Below are positions 1-8,312 of a DNA stretch of 15,479 nt, one piece after another. Positions within the stretch are counted from its first letter, which is position 1. Each line of letters starts with the position of its first letter. The position numbers were made by a program, and so were the translations under genes. Origin of the DNA: Thermoleophilaceae bacterium (GTDB taxonomy: Bacteria > Actinomycetota > Thermoleophilia > Solirubrobacterales > Thermoleophilaceae); the NCBI GenBank assembly GCA_013811765.1, contig JACCUO010000055.1, forward strand, positions 1 through 15,479, read 5' to 3'. The notes beneath the pieces are model-generated. The model was given only the letters and a program-made list of their open reading frames with translations. It was not told where the DNA came from and did not search any database.

Positions 1-1082
1 ACGTCGAGGCCGATGACCTTCGGGACGTCCACCTGCTCGGGGCGCGTGAAGGCGTAGGCCATGAGCCCGATCAGCGCGAGCACGAGCAGCGCGAGCGCCG
101 CCGCCGGCCAGCGCCGCCGGCGGTGAACCTCCTCCAAGGGCGGCTCGGTCGCGACGGTGCGCAAGGCCGTGGGAGGCAGCTCGGTCACCGGGACCGGCAG
201 CGCTTCGAAGACCGCGGTGCTGCCGGTGGCCGGCGCGCCGTCGCCGTATGCCTCGACGTAGGGGCGGCACGCCTCCAAGGCCCCGGCGAAGTCCTCGCCG
301 CTCTGCCAGCGCGCCGCCGGGTCCTTTGCGAGGGCACCCATCACGACCGACTCGAGGTTCGGCTCGATTGCCAGGCCCTCGGCTGACATCGGCGGTGGCG
401 GCGCGGACAGGTGCTTGAGCGCGATCGAGACCGCGCTGTCACCCTCGAACGGCAACCGGCCGGTGAGCAGCTCATAGAGCATCACGCCGATCGAGTACAG
501 GTCGGAGGCGGCTGTGACCGCGTGACCCTGGGCCTGCTCGGGGGAGAGGTACTGGGCCGTGCCCATGATCGATCCGGTCTCGGTCATCTCCGAGGCCCCC
601 GCGCGGGCGATGCCGAAGTCGGTCACCTTGGCATGACCGCGGTCGTCGACGATCACGTTGTGGGGTTTGAAGTCGCGGTGGATCACGTCTTGGCGGTGCG
701 CGAAGCCGGCGGCCTGCAGAATCTGCACCCCGAGGTCGATCACGCGCATCTGGTCCAGCGGGGCCTCGTCGACCACGATGTCCTTGAGCGTGCGTCCCTG
801 CAGGCACTCCATCGCGATGTAGTAGGTACCGTCGTGCTCGCCGCGATCGAAAACCCCCACCACGTGGGGATGCTGGAGCCCCGCGGCGGCCTTCGCCTCG
901 CGGCGGAAGCGCTCCACGAACTCGACGTCCTGGGCAAAGCGGCGGTGGAGCATCTTGAGCGCCACCTCCCGCCCGAGGTGGGTGTCCTCTGCCCGGTACA
1001 CGTCGGCCATGCCGCCGGACCCGATCCGCCCGAGGACCCGGTAGCGGCCGTCGACCACGGTGTCCACGGCGACCTCCGTCAT
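1..1082 (-). CDS. pknB: PASTA-type Ser/Thr protein kinase PknB (3' end outside window)
   Basis: Transmembrane receptor-like Ser/Thr kinase, read on the minus strand from ATG at 1082. About 360 residues are visible; the rest lies beyond base 1. Kinase domain is roughly residues 14-275: glycine loop GSGGMADVY (21-29), catalytic Lys43, HRDFKPHN (135-142, Asp137; Phe replaces the usual Leu/Val), DFG (155-157). Activation-loop Thr167 and Thr169 align with the two autophosphorylated threonines of mycobacterial PknB, followed by GTAQYLSPEQ. A proline/threonine-rich linker leads to an Arg-rich stop-transfer (RRRRW) and one membrane helix (about 324-343), then VDVPKVIGLDV, the start of a first PASTA repeat. 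PASTA repeats bind muropeptide or lipid II outside the cell. The start overlaps the pbpA stop as ATGA, with GGAGG nine bases upstream, so it is translationally coupled. Expected substrates are FHA proteins and wall-synthesis factors. Only the number of PASTA repeats is unknown. Confidence 0.95.
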   Translation of the reverse strand, partial: MTEVAVDTVVDGRYRVLGRIGSGGMADVYRAEDTHLGREVALKMLHRRFAQDVEFVERFRREAKAAAGLQHPHVVGVFDRGEHDGTYYIAMECLQGRTLKDIVVDEAPLDQMRVIDLGVQILQAAGFAHRQDVIHRDFKPHNVIVDDRGHAKVTDFGIARAGASEMTETGSIMGTAQYLSPEQAQGHAVTAASDLYSIGVMLYELLTGRLPFEGDSAVSIALKHLSAPPPPMSAEGLAIEPNLESVVMGALAKDPAARWQSGEDFAGALEACRPYVEAYGDGAPATGSTAVFEALPVPVTELPPTALRTVATEPPLEEVHRRRRWPAAALALLVLALIGLMAYAFTRPEQVDVPKVIGLD

Positions 1083-2512
1083 CCGCCCCCGCCTCCGATC
1101 AGCGCCTCGAGCACCCGCTTGGCCAGCGGCGCCGCCTCCGTGCCGCCCTGCCCCTGCGTGCGCTCGATCGTCACGGCCACGGCCATGCGGGGCCGGTCGA
1201 TGGGGGCGAAGCCGATGAACCAGGCCTGGTTGGCCGTGGCGTTGTCCACCTCCGCGGTGCCCGTCTTGCCCGCCACGTCGATGCCGGACAGGGCGGCGGC
1301 CGTGCCGGTTCCCTCCCGCACCACGTTGCCCATCATCTCCGCGAGCATCCCGGCGGCCTTCTCGGACATCACGGTCGACTGCTCCTCCGGCTCGACCCTC
1401 TCCTTGACGCGCCCGTCCTTGCCGACGACCTTCTCGGTGAGCGCAGGACGCATGAGCTTGCCGCCGTTTCCGACCGCGGCAGCCACCATCGCCATCTGGA
1501 GCGGGCTCACGAGGATCGCCCCCTCCGAGCCTCCCTGCCCGATTGCCACGCGACCCACGTCGAAGCCGCCGTCGCCGTCGAGCACGCGGCCGCGCTCGTC
1601 GCGCACGCCGCTGGCACTCATCTGAGAGTCGGGGTAGTCGAGGGGCGGATCCTGGTTGAAGCCAAAGCGCTGCATGTAGTTCACCAGCGTGCCGCGGCCG
1701 AGGCGCTCGCCCACCTGAGCCCAGACCGTGTTGACGGAGTTGGTCAGCGCGTCGGTGAGCGAGATCGGGCCGAAGTCCTGGCCGCCGGAGTTGGCGAGCG
1801 GCACCCCGCTCACAGGGCGCGGGGAGGAGCCGTCGACGATCGACTGCGGGTTGAACTTCCCGCTGTCGAGCGCCGCGGCGGCGGTCACCACCTTGAAGGT
1901 CGAGCCGGGCGGGTACTGCGACTGGGTCGCGCGGTTGAGCAGCGACAGCTCCTTGAAGCGGGTGGGCACGTCGTTGGGGTTGTACTCCGGCACACTCACC
2001 ATCACGCGGACGCGGCCGGTCTGGGGCTCCATCGCCACGATCGAGCCCTTGCGGCCGCCGAGCGCTGCGAGCGCCGCTCGCTGGCCGCGGGGGTCAAGCG
2101 TGGTGGTCACGTCCTGGCCCTCGCGGTCCTTGCTCTGGAGCTGACTGAAGATGGAGCCGAACTCGCTCTCCTTGCCGACCAGTTGGTCGTTGCGTGATCG
2201 CTCGAGGCCGGCCCGCCCCTTCGAGATGAAGTTGTAGCCAATGGCGTGGGAAAAGAGCGGGCCCGCCGGGTAGGTGCGCGTGAACGTACGCCGGCTCCCC
2301 GATCCACGCCCGACGCTGCGGGCCAGCACCGAGCCGTCGCGTGCCAGGATCAGTCCTCGCGGGATCCGCTGCTCCTCGATCAGCGGCCGCCGGTTGTTCG
2401 CGTTTGTCTCCAGATCCTTTGCCCCGAGGACCGTCCACCACGAGGTGAAGGCCACGAGGGTCGCGAAGAGCAGCGTGCAGAGCCCGAAGAGCTGGACGAT
2501 CTGCCGGTTCAT
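1079..2512 (-). CDS. pbpA: Class B penicillin-binding protein (transpeptidase) PbpA
   Basis: A 477-residue D,D-transpeptidase that cross-links peptidoglycan outside the membrane. One N-terminal membrane helix (about 7-27) is followed by a dimerisation/pedestal region with the IPRGLILARDGSVLA stretch (50-64). The transpeptidase domain carries all three active-site motifs: S204-T-F-K207 (nucleophile Ser204), S259-V-N261 and K416-T-G. Length is close to mycobacterial PbpA (about 490). It lacks the glycosyltransferase domain of class A enzymes, so it should act with the adjacent SEDS protein RodA, whose gene ends 13 bases upstream. Its stop overlaps the kinase start by four bases. ATG at 2512 is chosen because it immediately precedes the membrane anchor. 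The short glycine-rich C-terminus has no PASTA domain. Symbol follows the cluster order; FtsI would be an alternative name for the class, but the lack of PASTA and the RodA pairing favour PbpA. Confidence 0.95.
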   Translation of the reverse strand: MNRQIVQLFGLCTLLFATLVAFTSWWTVLGAKDLETNANNRRPLIEEQRIPRGLILARDGSVLARSVGRGSGSRRTFTRTYPAGPLFSHAIGYNFISKGRAGLERSRNDQLVGKESEFGSIFSQLQSKDREGQDVTTTLDPRGQRAALAALGGRKGSIVAMEPQTGRVRVMVSVPEYNPNDVPTRFKELSLLNRATQSQYPPGSTFKVVTAAAALDSGKFNPQSIVDGSSPRPVSGVPLANSGGQDFGPISLTDALTNSVNTVWAQVGERLGRGTLVNYMQRFGFNQDPPLDYPDSQMSASGVRDERGRVLDGDGGFDVGRVAIGQGGSEGAILVSPLQMAMVAAAVGNGGKLMRPALTEKVVGKDGRVKERVEPEEQSTVMSEKAAGMLAEMMGNVVREGTGTAAALSGIDVAGKTGTAEVDNATANQAWFIGFAPIDRPRMAVAVTIERTQGQGGTEAAPLAKRVLEALIGGGGG

Positions 2513-2525
2513 GGGCCCCGCCGCA

Positions 2526-3977
2526 TCAGACCAGGCCTCCCTGGAGAGCGCCGCGGTCCTCTCGCGCGTGGTCGGAGACGGTCAGGAGCAACGCGAGCAG
2601 AACCATGTTCGCCACGATCGAGCTGCCCCCATAGGACACGAAGGGGAGCGTGACCCCGGTCAGCGGGATCACCTTCGTCACCCCGCCAACGATCACGAAC
2701 ACCTGCAGGGCCAGCACGGAGGTGAGGCCCACGGCGAGCAGCTTCGAGAACCCGTCAGCCGCGACCAGCGCCGTCTTGAACCCCCGCGCCACGAAGAGCA
2801 GGTAGCCGAGTATCAGCCCGGCCGCTCCGAACAGCCCGAGCTCGTTGGTTATCACGGCGTAGATGAGGTCCGTATGCGCGGCAGGCAGGATCTTGGTGCC
2901 GCCGGGGAGATCGAGTAGCGCCTGACCGAAGCCCCGCCCGAAGAGGCCACCGTCAGCCTGTGCGAAGAGGGACTGGGCGATCTGGTAGCTACCGCCCACC
3001 TTCTCCAGCAGGTCCGGGTCAAACGGGTGCAGCCACGTGTCGACTCGGCTCTGCACGTGGCTCACGCTGTTGGCGAAGAACATCGCCCCGCCGAGGAACA
3101 TCGTGGCACCCGCGCCCACGAGGGAAAGGCGGTCGGTGGCAACGTAGAGGAGCGCCAGGAAGCCACCGAAGAACATCAGCGAGCTGCCGAGGTCGCGGAT
3201 GAACAGGAGCATCAGCATCGCCATCCCCCAGATCAGGAGCAGGGGCCCGAAATGCTTGAGCGAGGGTCGCTCGCGCAGGATCGACACGAGGGAGATCGCG
3301 AAGATGGCCAGCAGCACGGTCGCGGCGGTGCCGAGGCCAAGGAGGCGAACGAGGACGAGCACCCCGAGCGCCGCCGCACCGATCAGCAGCAGCTGGCGCT
3401 GGGGCGGAAGCGGACGCAGGCGCGCTCGCACGAGCATGTCACCGGTGTCCCGGAGATAGCTCGCGAGGAAGATGATGATGGCGATCTTGGCGAACTCGGC
3501 GGGCTGGAACTTGATCGGCCCGAGCTGTACCGCGAGGAAGGCGCCGTTCACCTGGGCCCCGATACCGGGTAGTCGCGGCATCACCAGGAGCGCCAGTCCC
3601 GCGGCGGCGATCGTGTACCGGTAGCGCTCGAGGGCGTGGTGGTCCCGCAGAAACACGATCGTCGCGCAGAAGCAGGCCAGCCCGATCACAAACCACTGGG
3701 CCTGCTCCCGCGCCAGCTCGGCGTCGATCCGGTAGATCATCACCAGCCCGAACGCGGCCAGCAGCGCTGCCAGTGGGAACAGATAGGGGTCGGCATCCGG
3801 CAGCCGGCTGCGGATGAACAGGTGGGCGAAGACGCAGCACCCGAGGAAGAAGAGCCCATAGGTTGCTGTCGCATCGCTCACGTCCTCGGTTCGCGTCAGC
3901 AGAACGGCGGCAAAGCCCGCCGTCACGAGGAGCGATACCGGAATGAGTCCGAGCAGCTCGCGTGTGCGGGCGCTCAC
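2526..3977 (-). CDS. rodA: SEDS-family peptidoglycan glycosyltransferase RodA/FtsW
   Basis: A 483-residue polytopic protein with about a dozen membrane helices, the shape, sorting and sporulation (SEDS) polymerase that extends glycan strands from lipid II. Visible family signatures are LGPIKFQPAEFAK (152-164), RDLGSSLMFFGGFLALLYVAT (261-281), whose Asp262 matches the catalytic Asp of RodA, QSRVDTWLHPFDP (309-321), AHTDLIYAVITNELG (367-381) and the C-terminal PFVSYGGSSIVANM (445-458). Translation starts at GTG 3977, overlapping the upstream phosphatase stop as GTGA. No strong ribosome site is seen, so coupling to the phosphatase is likely. It is followed by the class B PBP, the standard SEDS-bPBP partner arrangement. 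Whether it serves elongation (RodA) or septation (FtsW) is assigned from the PstP/FHA/PknB context. Confidence 0.94.
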   Translation of the reverse strand: MSARTRELLGLIPVSLLVTAGFAAVLLTRTEDVSDATATYGLFFLGCCVFAHLFIRSRLPDADPYLFPLAALLAAFGLVMIYRIDAELAREQAQWFVIGLACFCATIVFLRDHHALERYRYTIAAAGLALLVMPRLPGIGAQVNGAFLAVQLGPIKFQPAEFAKIAIIIFLASYLRDTGDMLVRARLRPLPPQRQLLLIGAAALGVLVLVRLLGLGTAATVLLAIFAISLVSILRERPSLKHFGPLLLIWGMAMLMLLFIRDLGSSLMFFGGFLALLYVATDRLSLVGAGATMFLGGAMFFANSVSHVQSRVDTWLHPFDPDLLEKVGGSYQIAQSLFAQADGGLFGRGFGQALLDLPGGTKILPAAHTDLIYAVITNELGLFGAAGLILGYLLFVARGFKTALVAADGFSKLLAVGLTSVLALQVFVIVGGVTKVIPLTGVTLPFVSYGGSSIVANMVLLALLLTVSDHAREDRGALQGGLV

Positions 3978-5194
3978 TCGCGCGCCCTACCCTCGTCGAG
4001 GGTCCCCCGCTCGAGTTGGCGGATCAGGTCTTCGCCGTCCCCTCGGGTGCGCCACTCGTGATCGAGGAGGCGGTCGAGGCGGCCGACGCCGACCGCGCCT
4101 GCCGGCACGCTGCTGGTGTAGTCGGCTGTGTAGAGCTCGAGCCCCAGCGGCATCTCGTAGGGAAGGCCGCGATAGAGAGTGATGAGCCCCGCCTCATCGG
4201 TGCCGACGAAATAGACCTGCCGAGCTCCGAGGTAGAGCCCGCCGCAGATCACGGTCGCCACCGCGAGGGCCGCCATCACGCCGGCGGCCCGGCGCCACCC
4301 ACTCCGCCGCTTCGGAGTGGCGGGCGCGCGCCTGCGTACCGCGGCCCTTGGCGGCGGCGGTGGTGACGCAACCGCAGAGCGCTCCTGCTCCTGGACGGCG
4401 GTCCGGAGATCGTCGGCGGTGAGACCCTGGTGAATCGTCTCACCCGACGAGAGCGGCGACTCTCCCGACGGGCCATCGGGCTCGTCCTCCACCCGGAACA
4501 GGACCACGGTGATGTTGTCCTTGCCCCCACTCTGGTTGGCGGCGCGCACGAGTGCATCAGCCGCTTCCTGGAGGGAGCCGGTGGCGCGGAGGATGCCCGC
4601 GATCTCGGGCTCGGAGATCATCCCTGTCAGCCCGTCGGAGCAGAGCAGGTAGACGTCGCCATCGCGGGCGGAGTGGCTGTGGGCGTCCACCTCGACCTCG
4701 GCCTCGGGCCCCAGCGCGCGGGTGATGATCGAGCGCTGGGGGTGGTTTTCGGCAGCGGCGGCGGTGAGCTGGCCACTGCGCACCAGCTCCGCCACCAGCG
4801 AATGGTCGTGCGTGAGCTGCTCGAGCTCGCCATCCCGAGCGCGGTACGCACGGCTGTCCCCCACGTGCCCCACGCTCACGTTGCGACCCTCGACGATCGC
4901 TGCCGTGGTCGTTGTTCCCATGCCCGCGCGCGACTGGTCGCGTGCCGCCAGTTCGTAGATCTTTCTGTTGGCCTCTCGGATCATGCGGGTGAGGCGCTCC
5001 TCTGGCGTACCCCCCTCCCCGTCCCCCGCAGCGAGGACATCCACCGCCATCTGCGAGGCCACCTCGCCGGCCTGGGCGCCGCCCATGCCGTCCGCAACGG
5101 CGAACAGCGGCCCGCAGACGAAGTTGTCCTCGTTGGCCTCCCGCTGCATGCCAACATCGCTCAGGCCCGCATGTTCAACGACTCGCAGAGCCAT
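3974..5194 (-). CDS. pstP: PP2C-family Ser/Thr phosphatase, membrane-anchored (PstP type)
   Basis: A 406-residue metal-dependent phosphatase that reverses phosphorylation by the operon's kinases. The catalytic domain (about 5-236) shows the PP2C metal ligands: Asp23 in REANEDNF, Asp35-Gly36 in VADGMGG, Asp113 in GHVGDSRAY, Asp187 in CSDGLTGM and Asp226 in GGKDNITVV. A charged, proline-rich juxtamembrane linker (about 237-303, with a run of prolines at 278-282) precedes one membrane helix (about 304-324) and a small extracytoplasmic part of about 80 residues with no family I recognise. This is the PstP architecture, though shorter than the mycobacterial protein (about 510). ATG at 5194 is supported by AGGAG five bases upstream, which overlaps the fhaB stop; the gap to fhaB is two bases. 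The stop overlaps the rodA GTG. Confidence 0.95.
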   Translation of the reverse strand: MALRVVEHAGLSDVGMQREANEDNFVCGPLFAVADGMGGAQAGEVASQMAVDVLAAGDGEGGTPEERLTRMIREANRKIYELAARDQSRAGMGTTTTAAIVEGRNVSVGHVGDSRAYRARDGELEQLTHDHSLVAELVRSGQLTAAAAENHPQRSIITRALGPEAEVEVDAHSHSARDGDVYLLCSDGLTGMISEPEIAGILRATGSLQEAADALVRAANQSGGKDNITVVLFRVEDEPDGPSGESPLSSGETIHQGLTADDLRTAVQEQERSAVASPPPPPRAAVRRRAPATPKRRSGWRRAAGVMAALAVATVICGGLYLGARQVYFVGTDEAGLITLYRGLPYEMPLGLELYTADYTSSVPAGAVGVGRLDRLLDHEWRTRGDGEDLIRQLERGTLDEGRARE

Positions 5195-5196
5195 CG

Positions 5197-5685
5197 TTAC
5201 TCCTGGTAGCGGTACTCGCTGTCGCCGATCCGGATCACATCCGCCACCTTGAGCCGCTCGGGGCCGCGCAGGCGGCGGCCGTTCAGATAGGTGCCATTCG
5301 TAGAGCCCATGTCCTCGACGTTCATGAAGTCGCCCCGCGAGTAGACACGCGCGTGGGCCGCGGAGGCAAACGGGTCGTCGATCGGGATCTCGGCGCTGTC
5401 CGCGCGGCCGAGCGTGACGCCGCCGGTGATCTCGAACACGGTTCCCGGCTCGAAGCCGAGCGCCGCGATCACCTCCAACCGCGGGCGCATGTTGTCCATC
5501 AGACCTTCCCCGCGGCGCTCCTGGTGGCGCCGCGACGCGCTCGGCGGGTCGACGGGGTCGCCCACGGCCGCCGCGTCCTGACCGCGGGCGAGGTCACGCA
5601 GGGCGCTGCGGGAGACCCACAGCAGAAACAGGTACAGAACAGCGAGGAAACCGAACTTCAGAGCCACCGCGAGAGGGTCGTCCAC
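5197..5685 (-). CDS. fhaB: Membrane-anchored FHA-domain protein (FhaB/FipA type)
   Basis: A 162-residue protein with a short membrane helix at the N-terminus (about 7-24), a charged linker, and a C-terminal FHA domain (about 70-160). FHA phosphothreonine-binding residues are visible: Gly93-Arg94, Ser108, His111 and GSTNGT (127-132). In mycobacteria the homologue couples PknA/PknB signalling to the divisome. Size is near the mycobacterial FhaB (155). Translation starts at GTG 5685; AGGA lies seven bases upstream and overlaps the fhaA stop. It sits between fhaA and the phosphatase with gaps of 9 and 2 bases, so co-translation is very likely. Confidence 0.93.
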   Translation of the reverse strand: MDDPLAVALKFGFLAVLYLFLLWVSRSALRDLARGQDAAAVGDPVDPPSASRRHQERRGEGLMDNMRPRLEVIAALGFEPGTVFEITGGVTLGRADSAEIPIDDPFASAAHARVYSRGDFMNVEDMGSTNGTYLNGRRLRGPERLKVADVIRIGDSEYRYQE

Positions 5686-5694
5686 GGGCGCGTC

Positions 5695-6462
5695 CTACTC
5701 GAGCTCGAAGTCGAGGTCGGTCAGCCCCATCGTGATGCGATCGCCGTGACGAAGCTGGGCCTTGTCCACCCGACGGCGGTTCACCTTGATGCCGTTGGTC
5801 GACCCGAGATCAACGACCCGCCACCCCGTGCCGTCTCGGTGCAGCTCGGCGTGCCGGCGCGAGACGTTGACGTCGTCCACCACCACGTCGCAGTCCCGGC
5901 TGCGCCCTATGACCATGCGCTCGCCGGTGAGCACGTTGCGGCGCCCACCCGTGGACAGCACCGCCCGGGACGGTGCACCCGGCTCCGGATCAAGGCGGCG
6001 CGCCGAGCTGTCGGGTGAATAGACCATCGTGTGGCCGAAATCGCCGGCCGAAGGGGCGGCTTCGGGGCCGGGAGCCTCCTCCTGATCCTCTGGCGCGGTC
6101 AGGAGCTGGGCCTGGATACCGAACTCACCGAGCGACAGCCGCTCGTCGGTCAGGAACTCAACCGCGGGACGGCTGGTGAGCGCGAGCCGTTCGGTGCGCG
6201 CGTGCTCGAGCAGGTAATCCGACAGCTCCTTGCGAAGTGCCGGTTCGTAGCTTGCAAACTGCTCGCGATCCGCGGATGAGAGAAAGACCCGGTAGTGGTT
6301 GGGCACGTACACCCGCGAGACGGAGACCGACTTCGCATCCTCCATCTCCTTGGCGAGCTTGCGAGCAAGCTCGACCGGCTCCACGCTCGACTTGAAGGCA
6401 CGGCTGAACGCGCCCTCGACTAGCCCGCCAAGCTTGGCCTCTAGATTTCGGAGAACGCTCAC
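5695..6462 (-). CDS. fhaA: DUF3662 + FHA-domain protein (FhaA type)
   Basis: A 255-residue soluble protein. Residues 1-120 form the DUF3662/FhaA N-terminal domain, and residues 165-255 an FHA domain with Gly186-Arg187, Ser201, His204 and GSTNG (220-224). Known homologues bind phosphorylated pseudokinase MviN (MurJ) and regulate peptidoglycan synthesis. The linker is only about 45 acidic, proline-rich residues, so the protein is half the length of mycobacterial FhaA (about 530), which has a long low-complexity spacer. In the linker, HTMVYSP (144-150) puts a Thr in a context that could be a kinase site. The start is GTG 6462, chosen because the conserved N-terminal helix begins there; no convincing Shine-Dalgarno lies in the 29 bases after the upstream kinase stop. 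Confidence 0.92.
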   Translation of the reverse strand: MSVLRNLEAKLGGLVEGAFSRAFKSSVEPVELARKLAKEMEDAKSVSVSRVYVPNHYRVFLSSADREQFASYEPALRKELSDYLLEHARTERLALTSRPAVEFLTDERLSLGEFGIQAQLLTAPEDQEEAPGPEAAPSAGDFGHTMVYSPDSSARRLDPEPGAPSRAVLSTGGRRNVLTGERMVIGRSRDCDVVVDDVNVSRRHAELHRDGTGWRVVDLGSTNGIKVNRRRVDKAQLRHGDRITMGLTDLDFELE

Positions 6463-6491
6463 GCGCGAATCGAATCAGTCATCGGGTCAGG

Positions 6492-8312
6492 TCAGGGTAA
6501 TGCGGGGTCGGCCGAACCGCAGCGAGCTGCCGGGGTGAGCGACACCACGACCAGGGCCACGCCCGCCGCGAGGCAGGCCCCGGCCACGGCACCACGGGCG
6601 TAGTCAAGTTCCGTGGTGGCGGCCAGGAGGTCTCCGAGGGCGCCGTGGGCAACCACGAGCGCGGCGGCCCACAGAGCTGCAACCACCAGGTCGATCGTTA
6701 GGTACCGACCTCTCAAGAGCATCGGCAGGACGAGCGCGAATGCCACCCAGACGGCCAGCGGCGCGAGGGCGGGAGAAGACACCACCGGCAGCAGCGCGTC
6801 GGTCCCTGCGTCGAATAGAGACCCCTCCCAATCGCCGCGAGGCAGCGCCCCGTCGGCGGCGCCGAAGAGGAGTTCCCGCCCCGTCATGATCTCCCCCGCC
6901 GCGAGCCACAGAAAGCCCGCAGCCGCCAGGCCCGCGCGCCGCCAGAGCGTGGATGCGAGCGCCGCGACCCCCACGAAGAGGGGTCCAAGCGCCACGCTTC
7001 CCAGCAGCGGCGCCAGGATCGGCACCGACCACAGCAATCCGGCGCGTGGCAGCAAGAGTGGCGTGGGGGCCAAGACCGCGGCCAGGACCAACGCCGTACC
7101 CTCACGACCGGCGTCGGGGGACGCCAACCACGCGCAGACGCCGACCGCGCAGGCGATCCATCCCCCCCGGGGCAGTAGCGTCACCAGACCGGCAGCCACC
7201 CCCCCTCCAGCCGCGGTCGAGAAGGGGGGAGCGGGGCCGAGCCCCTCAAGAGCCGCGAACACGAGCAGTCCAGCCGCCAGTCCAGCCGCCAGCCTTGCGC
7301 CGACCGCGCCACGGGCGCGCGGGCTCTCGTTTCCTTCGGTCCCACGGGGGCTTTCCCAGCGGCACGGTCGCGTGCGCAGGCGCGTCCGTGCCCGCACCGC
7401 CGTGAGGCCGAAGCGCTCGATCGTCTCGGGCTCGACCAGGCCGTCGTCGTCCGACAACGCCGCCTGGGCCTCTTGGAGGAGCCTGCCGAATTCCGCGGGC
7501 TCTGGCCGGAACTCCGGCTCGGGGTCGAGCGCTGCGTCAACGGCTGCGCCCAGGGCCGACGGCAGGTCGGGCCGGTGCTCCCGCAAGGGAGGGAGCGGAC
7601 GGCCGAGGCGCCGCGCGGTGGCGGCCGGGCTTTCCCGGCGGACAGGGTTGAAGCCGCTCCACGCCTCGTAGAGCGTCAAGGCGAGCGAGTAGACGTCGCA
7701 CGCCGGTGAGATACGCCGCCCCTCGGCCTGCTCGGGTGCCATGTAGGCGAGCGTGCCCACCACATCCCCGGTCGCAGTCAAGGTGTCGCCCGTACCGAGC
7801 TGTGCGATGCCGAAGTCCGTGAGCTTTGCAAAGCCGGCTCCGGCCGCGGGCTCGGCCAGCACCATGACGTTGGCGGGCTTCACGTCACGGTGGATGACCC
7901 CGCGAGCATGGGCGTGCTCGAGCGCCTCGCACAGCGCGACGCCGATGCGGGCCACGTCACGGTCGGAGACCGCCCCCTCACGTGAGAGCTCCTGAAGCGT
8001 GGCTCCCCGCACCAGCTCGGAAACGAGATAGACATCGTGCTCGTCAGAGCCCATCTCGTAGAGGGCTACGATCCCCGGGTGGTTGAGCCGCGCCGCTGCG
8101 AGAGCCTCCCGCTCCACGCGTGAGCGCTCCAGATCTCCGTCCCCACCCGGGACGATCTTGACCGCCACGTCGCGCTCAAGGCGCTCGTCGTGAGCGCTCC
8201 ACACGACACCAAAGCCCCCCGAGCCGATCCGGCGCTCGAGCCGGTAGCGTCCCAGGACGAGCCCGGAGTGGGGGTCTTCGGGAGGGGCGGGGGTGGTATC
8301 GGGCCTGCTCAT
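6492..8312 (-). CDS. Ser/Thr protein kinase with polytopic membrane C-terminal half
   Basis: A 606-residue protein. The N-terminal half is a complete Hanks-type kinase (about 22-280): GSGGFGVVW (30-38), Lys52 in VAVK, Glu69, HRDVKPAN (141-148, Asp143), DFG (166-168), TxT in the activation loop (Thr179, Thr181) and MAPE (191-194). A basic linker (about 300-335) follows. Residues 337-595 are almost entirely Ala/Leu/Val/Gly and read as nine or ten membrane helices, with a soluble-looking loop at about 476-505; I recognise no sensor, PASTA or transporter family in it. It leads the fhaA-fhaB-pstP-rodA-pbpA-pknB operon, 29 bases before fhaA, so it probably feeds the same FHA/PstP circuit, perhaps sensing membrane state or lipid-linked precursors (inference). 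The frame is open to 8513, but ATG 8312 is chosen because kinase homology starts just after it. It overlaps the stop of a possible leader ORF as ATGA. Confidence 0.88.
   Translation of the reverse strand: MSRPDTTPAPPEDPHSGLVLGRYRLERRIGSGGFGVVWSAHDERLERDVAVKIVPGGDGDLERSRVEREALAAARLNHPGIVALYEMGSDEHDVYLVSELVRGATLQELSREGAVSDRDVARIGVALCEALEHAHARGVIHRDVKPANVMVLAEPAAGAGFAKLTDFGIAQLGTGDTLTATGDVVGTLAYMAPEQAEGRRISPACDVYSLALTLYEAWSGFNPVRRESPAATARRLGRPLPPLREHRPDLPSALGAAVDAALDPEPEFRPEPAEFGRLLQEAQAALSDDDGLVEPETIERFGLTAVRARTRLRTRPCRWESPRGTEGNESPRARGAVGARLAAGLAAGLLVFAALEGLGPAPPFSTAAGGGVAAGLVTLLPRGGWIACAVGVCAWLASPDAGREGTALVLAAVLAPTPLLLPRAGLLWSVPILAPLLGSVALGPLFVGVAALASTLWRRAGLAAAGFLWLAAGEIMTGRELLFGAADGALPRGDWEGSLFDAGTDALLPVVSSPALAPLAVWVAFALVLPMLLRGRYLTIDLVVAALWAAALVVAHGALGDLLAATTELDYARGAVAGACLAAGVALVVVSLTPAARCGSADPALP

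Noticed and set aside
411..1625. 404-codon open frame on the plus strand
   Set aside because: It is antisense to pknB and pbpA, both with intact catalytic motifs; the product has no recognisable family and the composition expected of an antisense GC-rich frame.
6613..7671. 352-codon plus-strand frame opposite the membrane kinase
   Set aside because: Low-complexity Ser/Arg/Ala/Pro product typical of an antisense shadow; the minus-strand kinase is certain.
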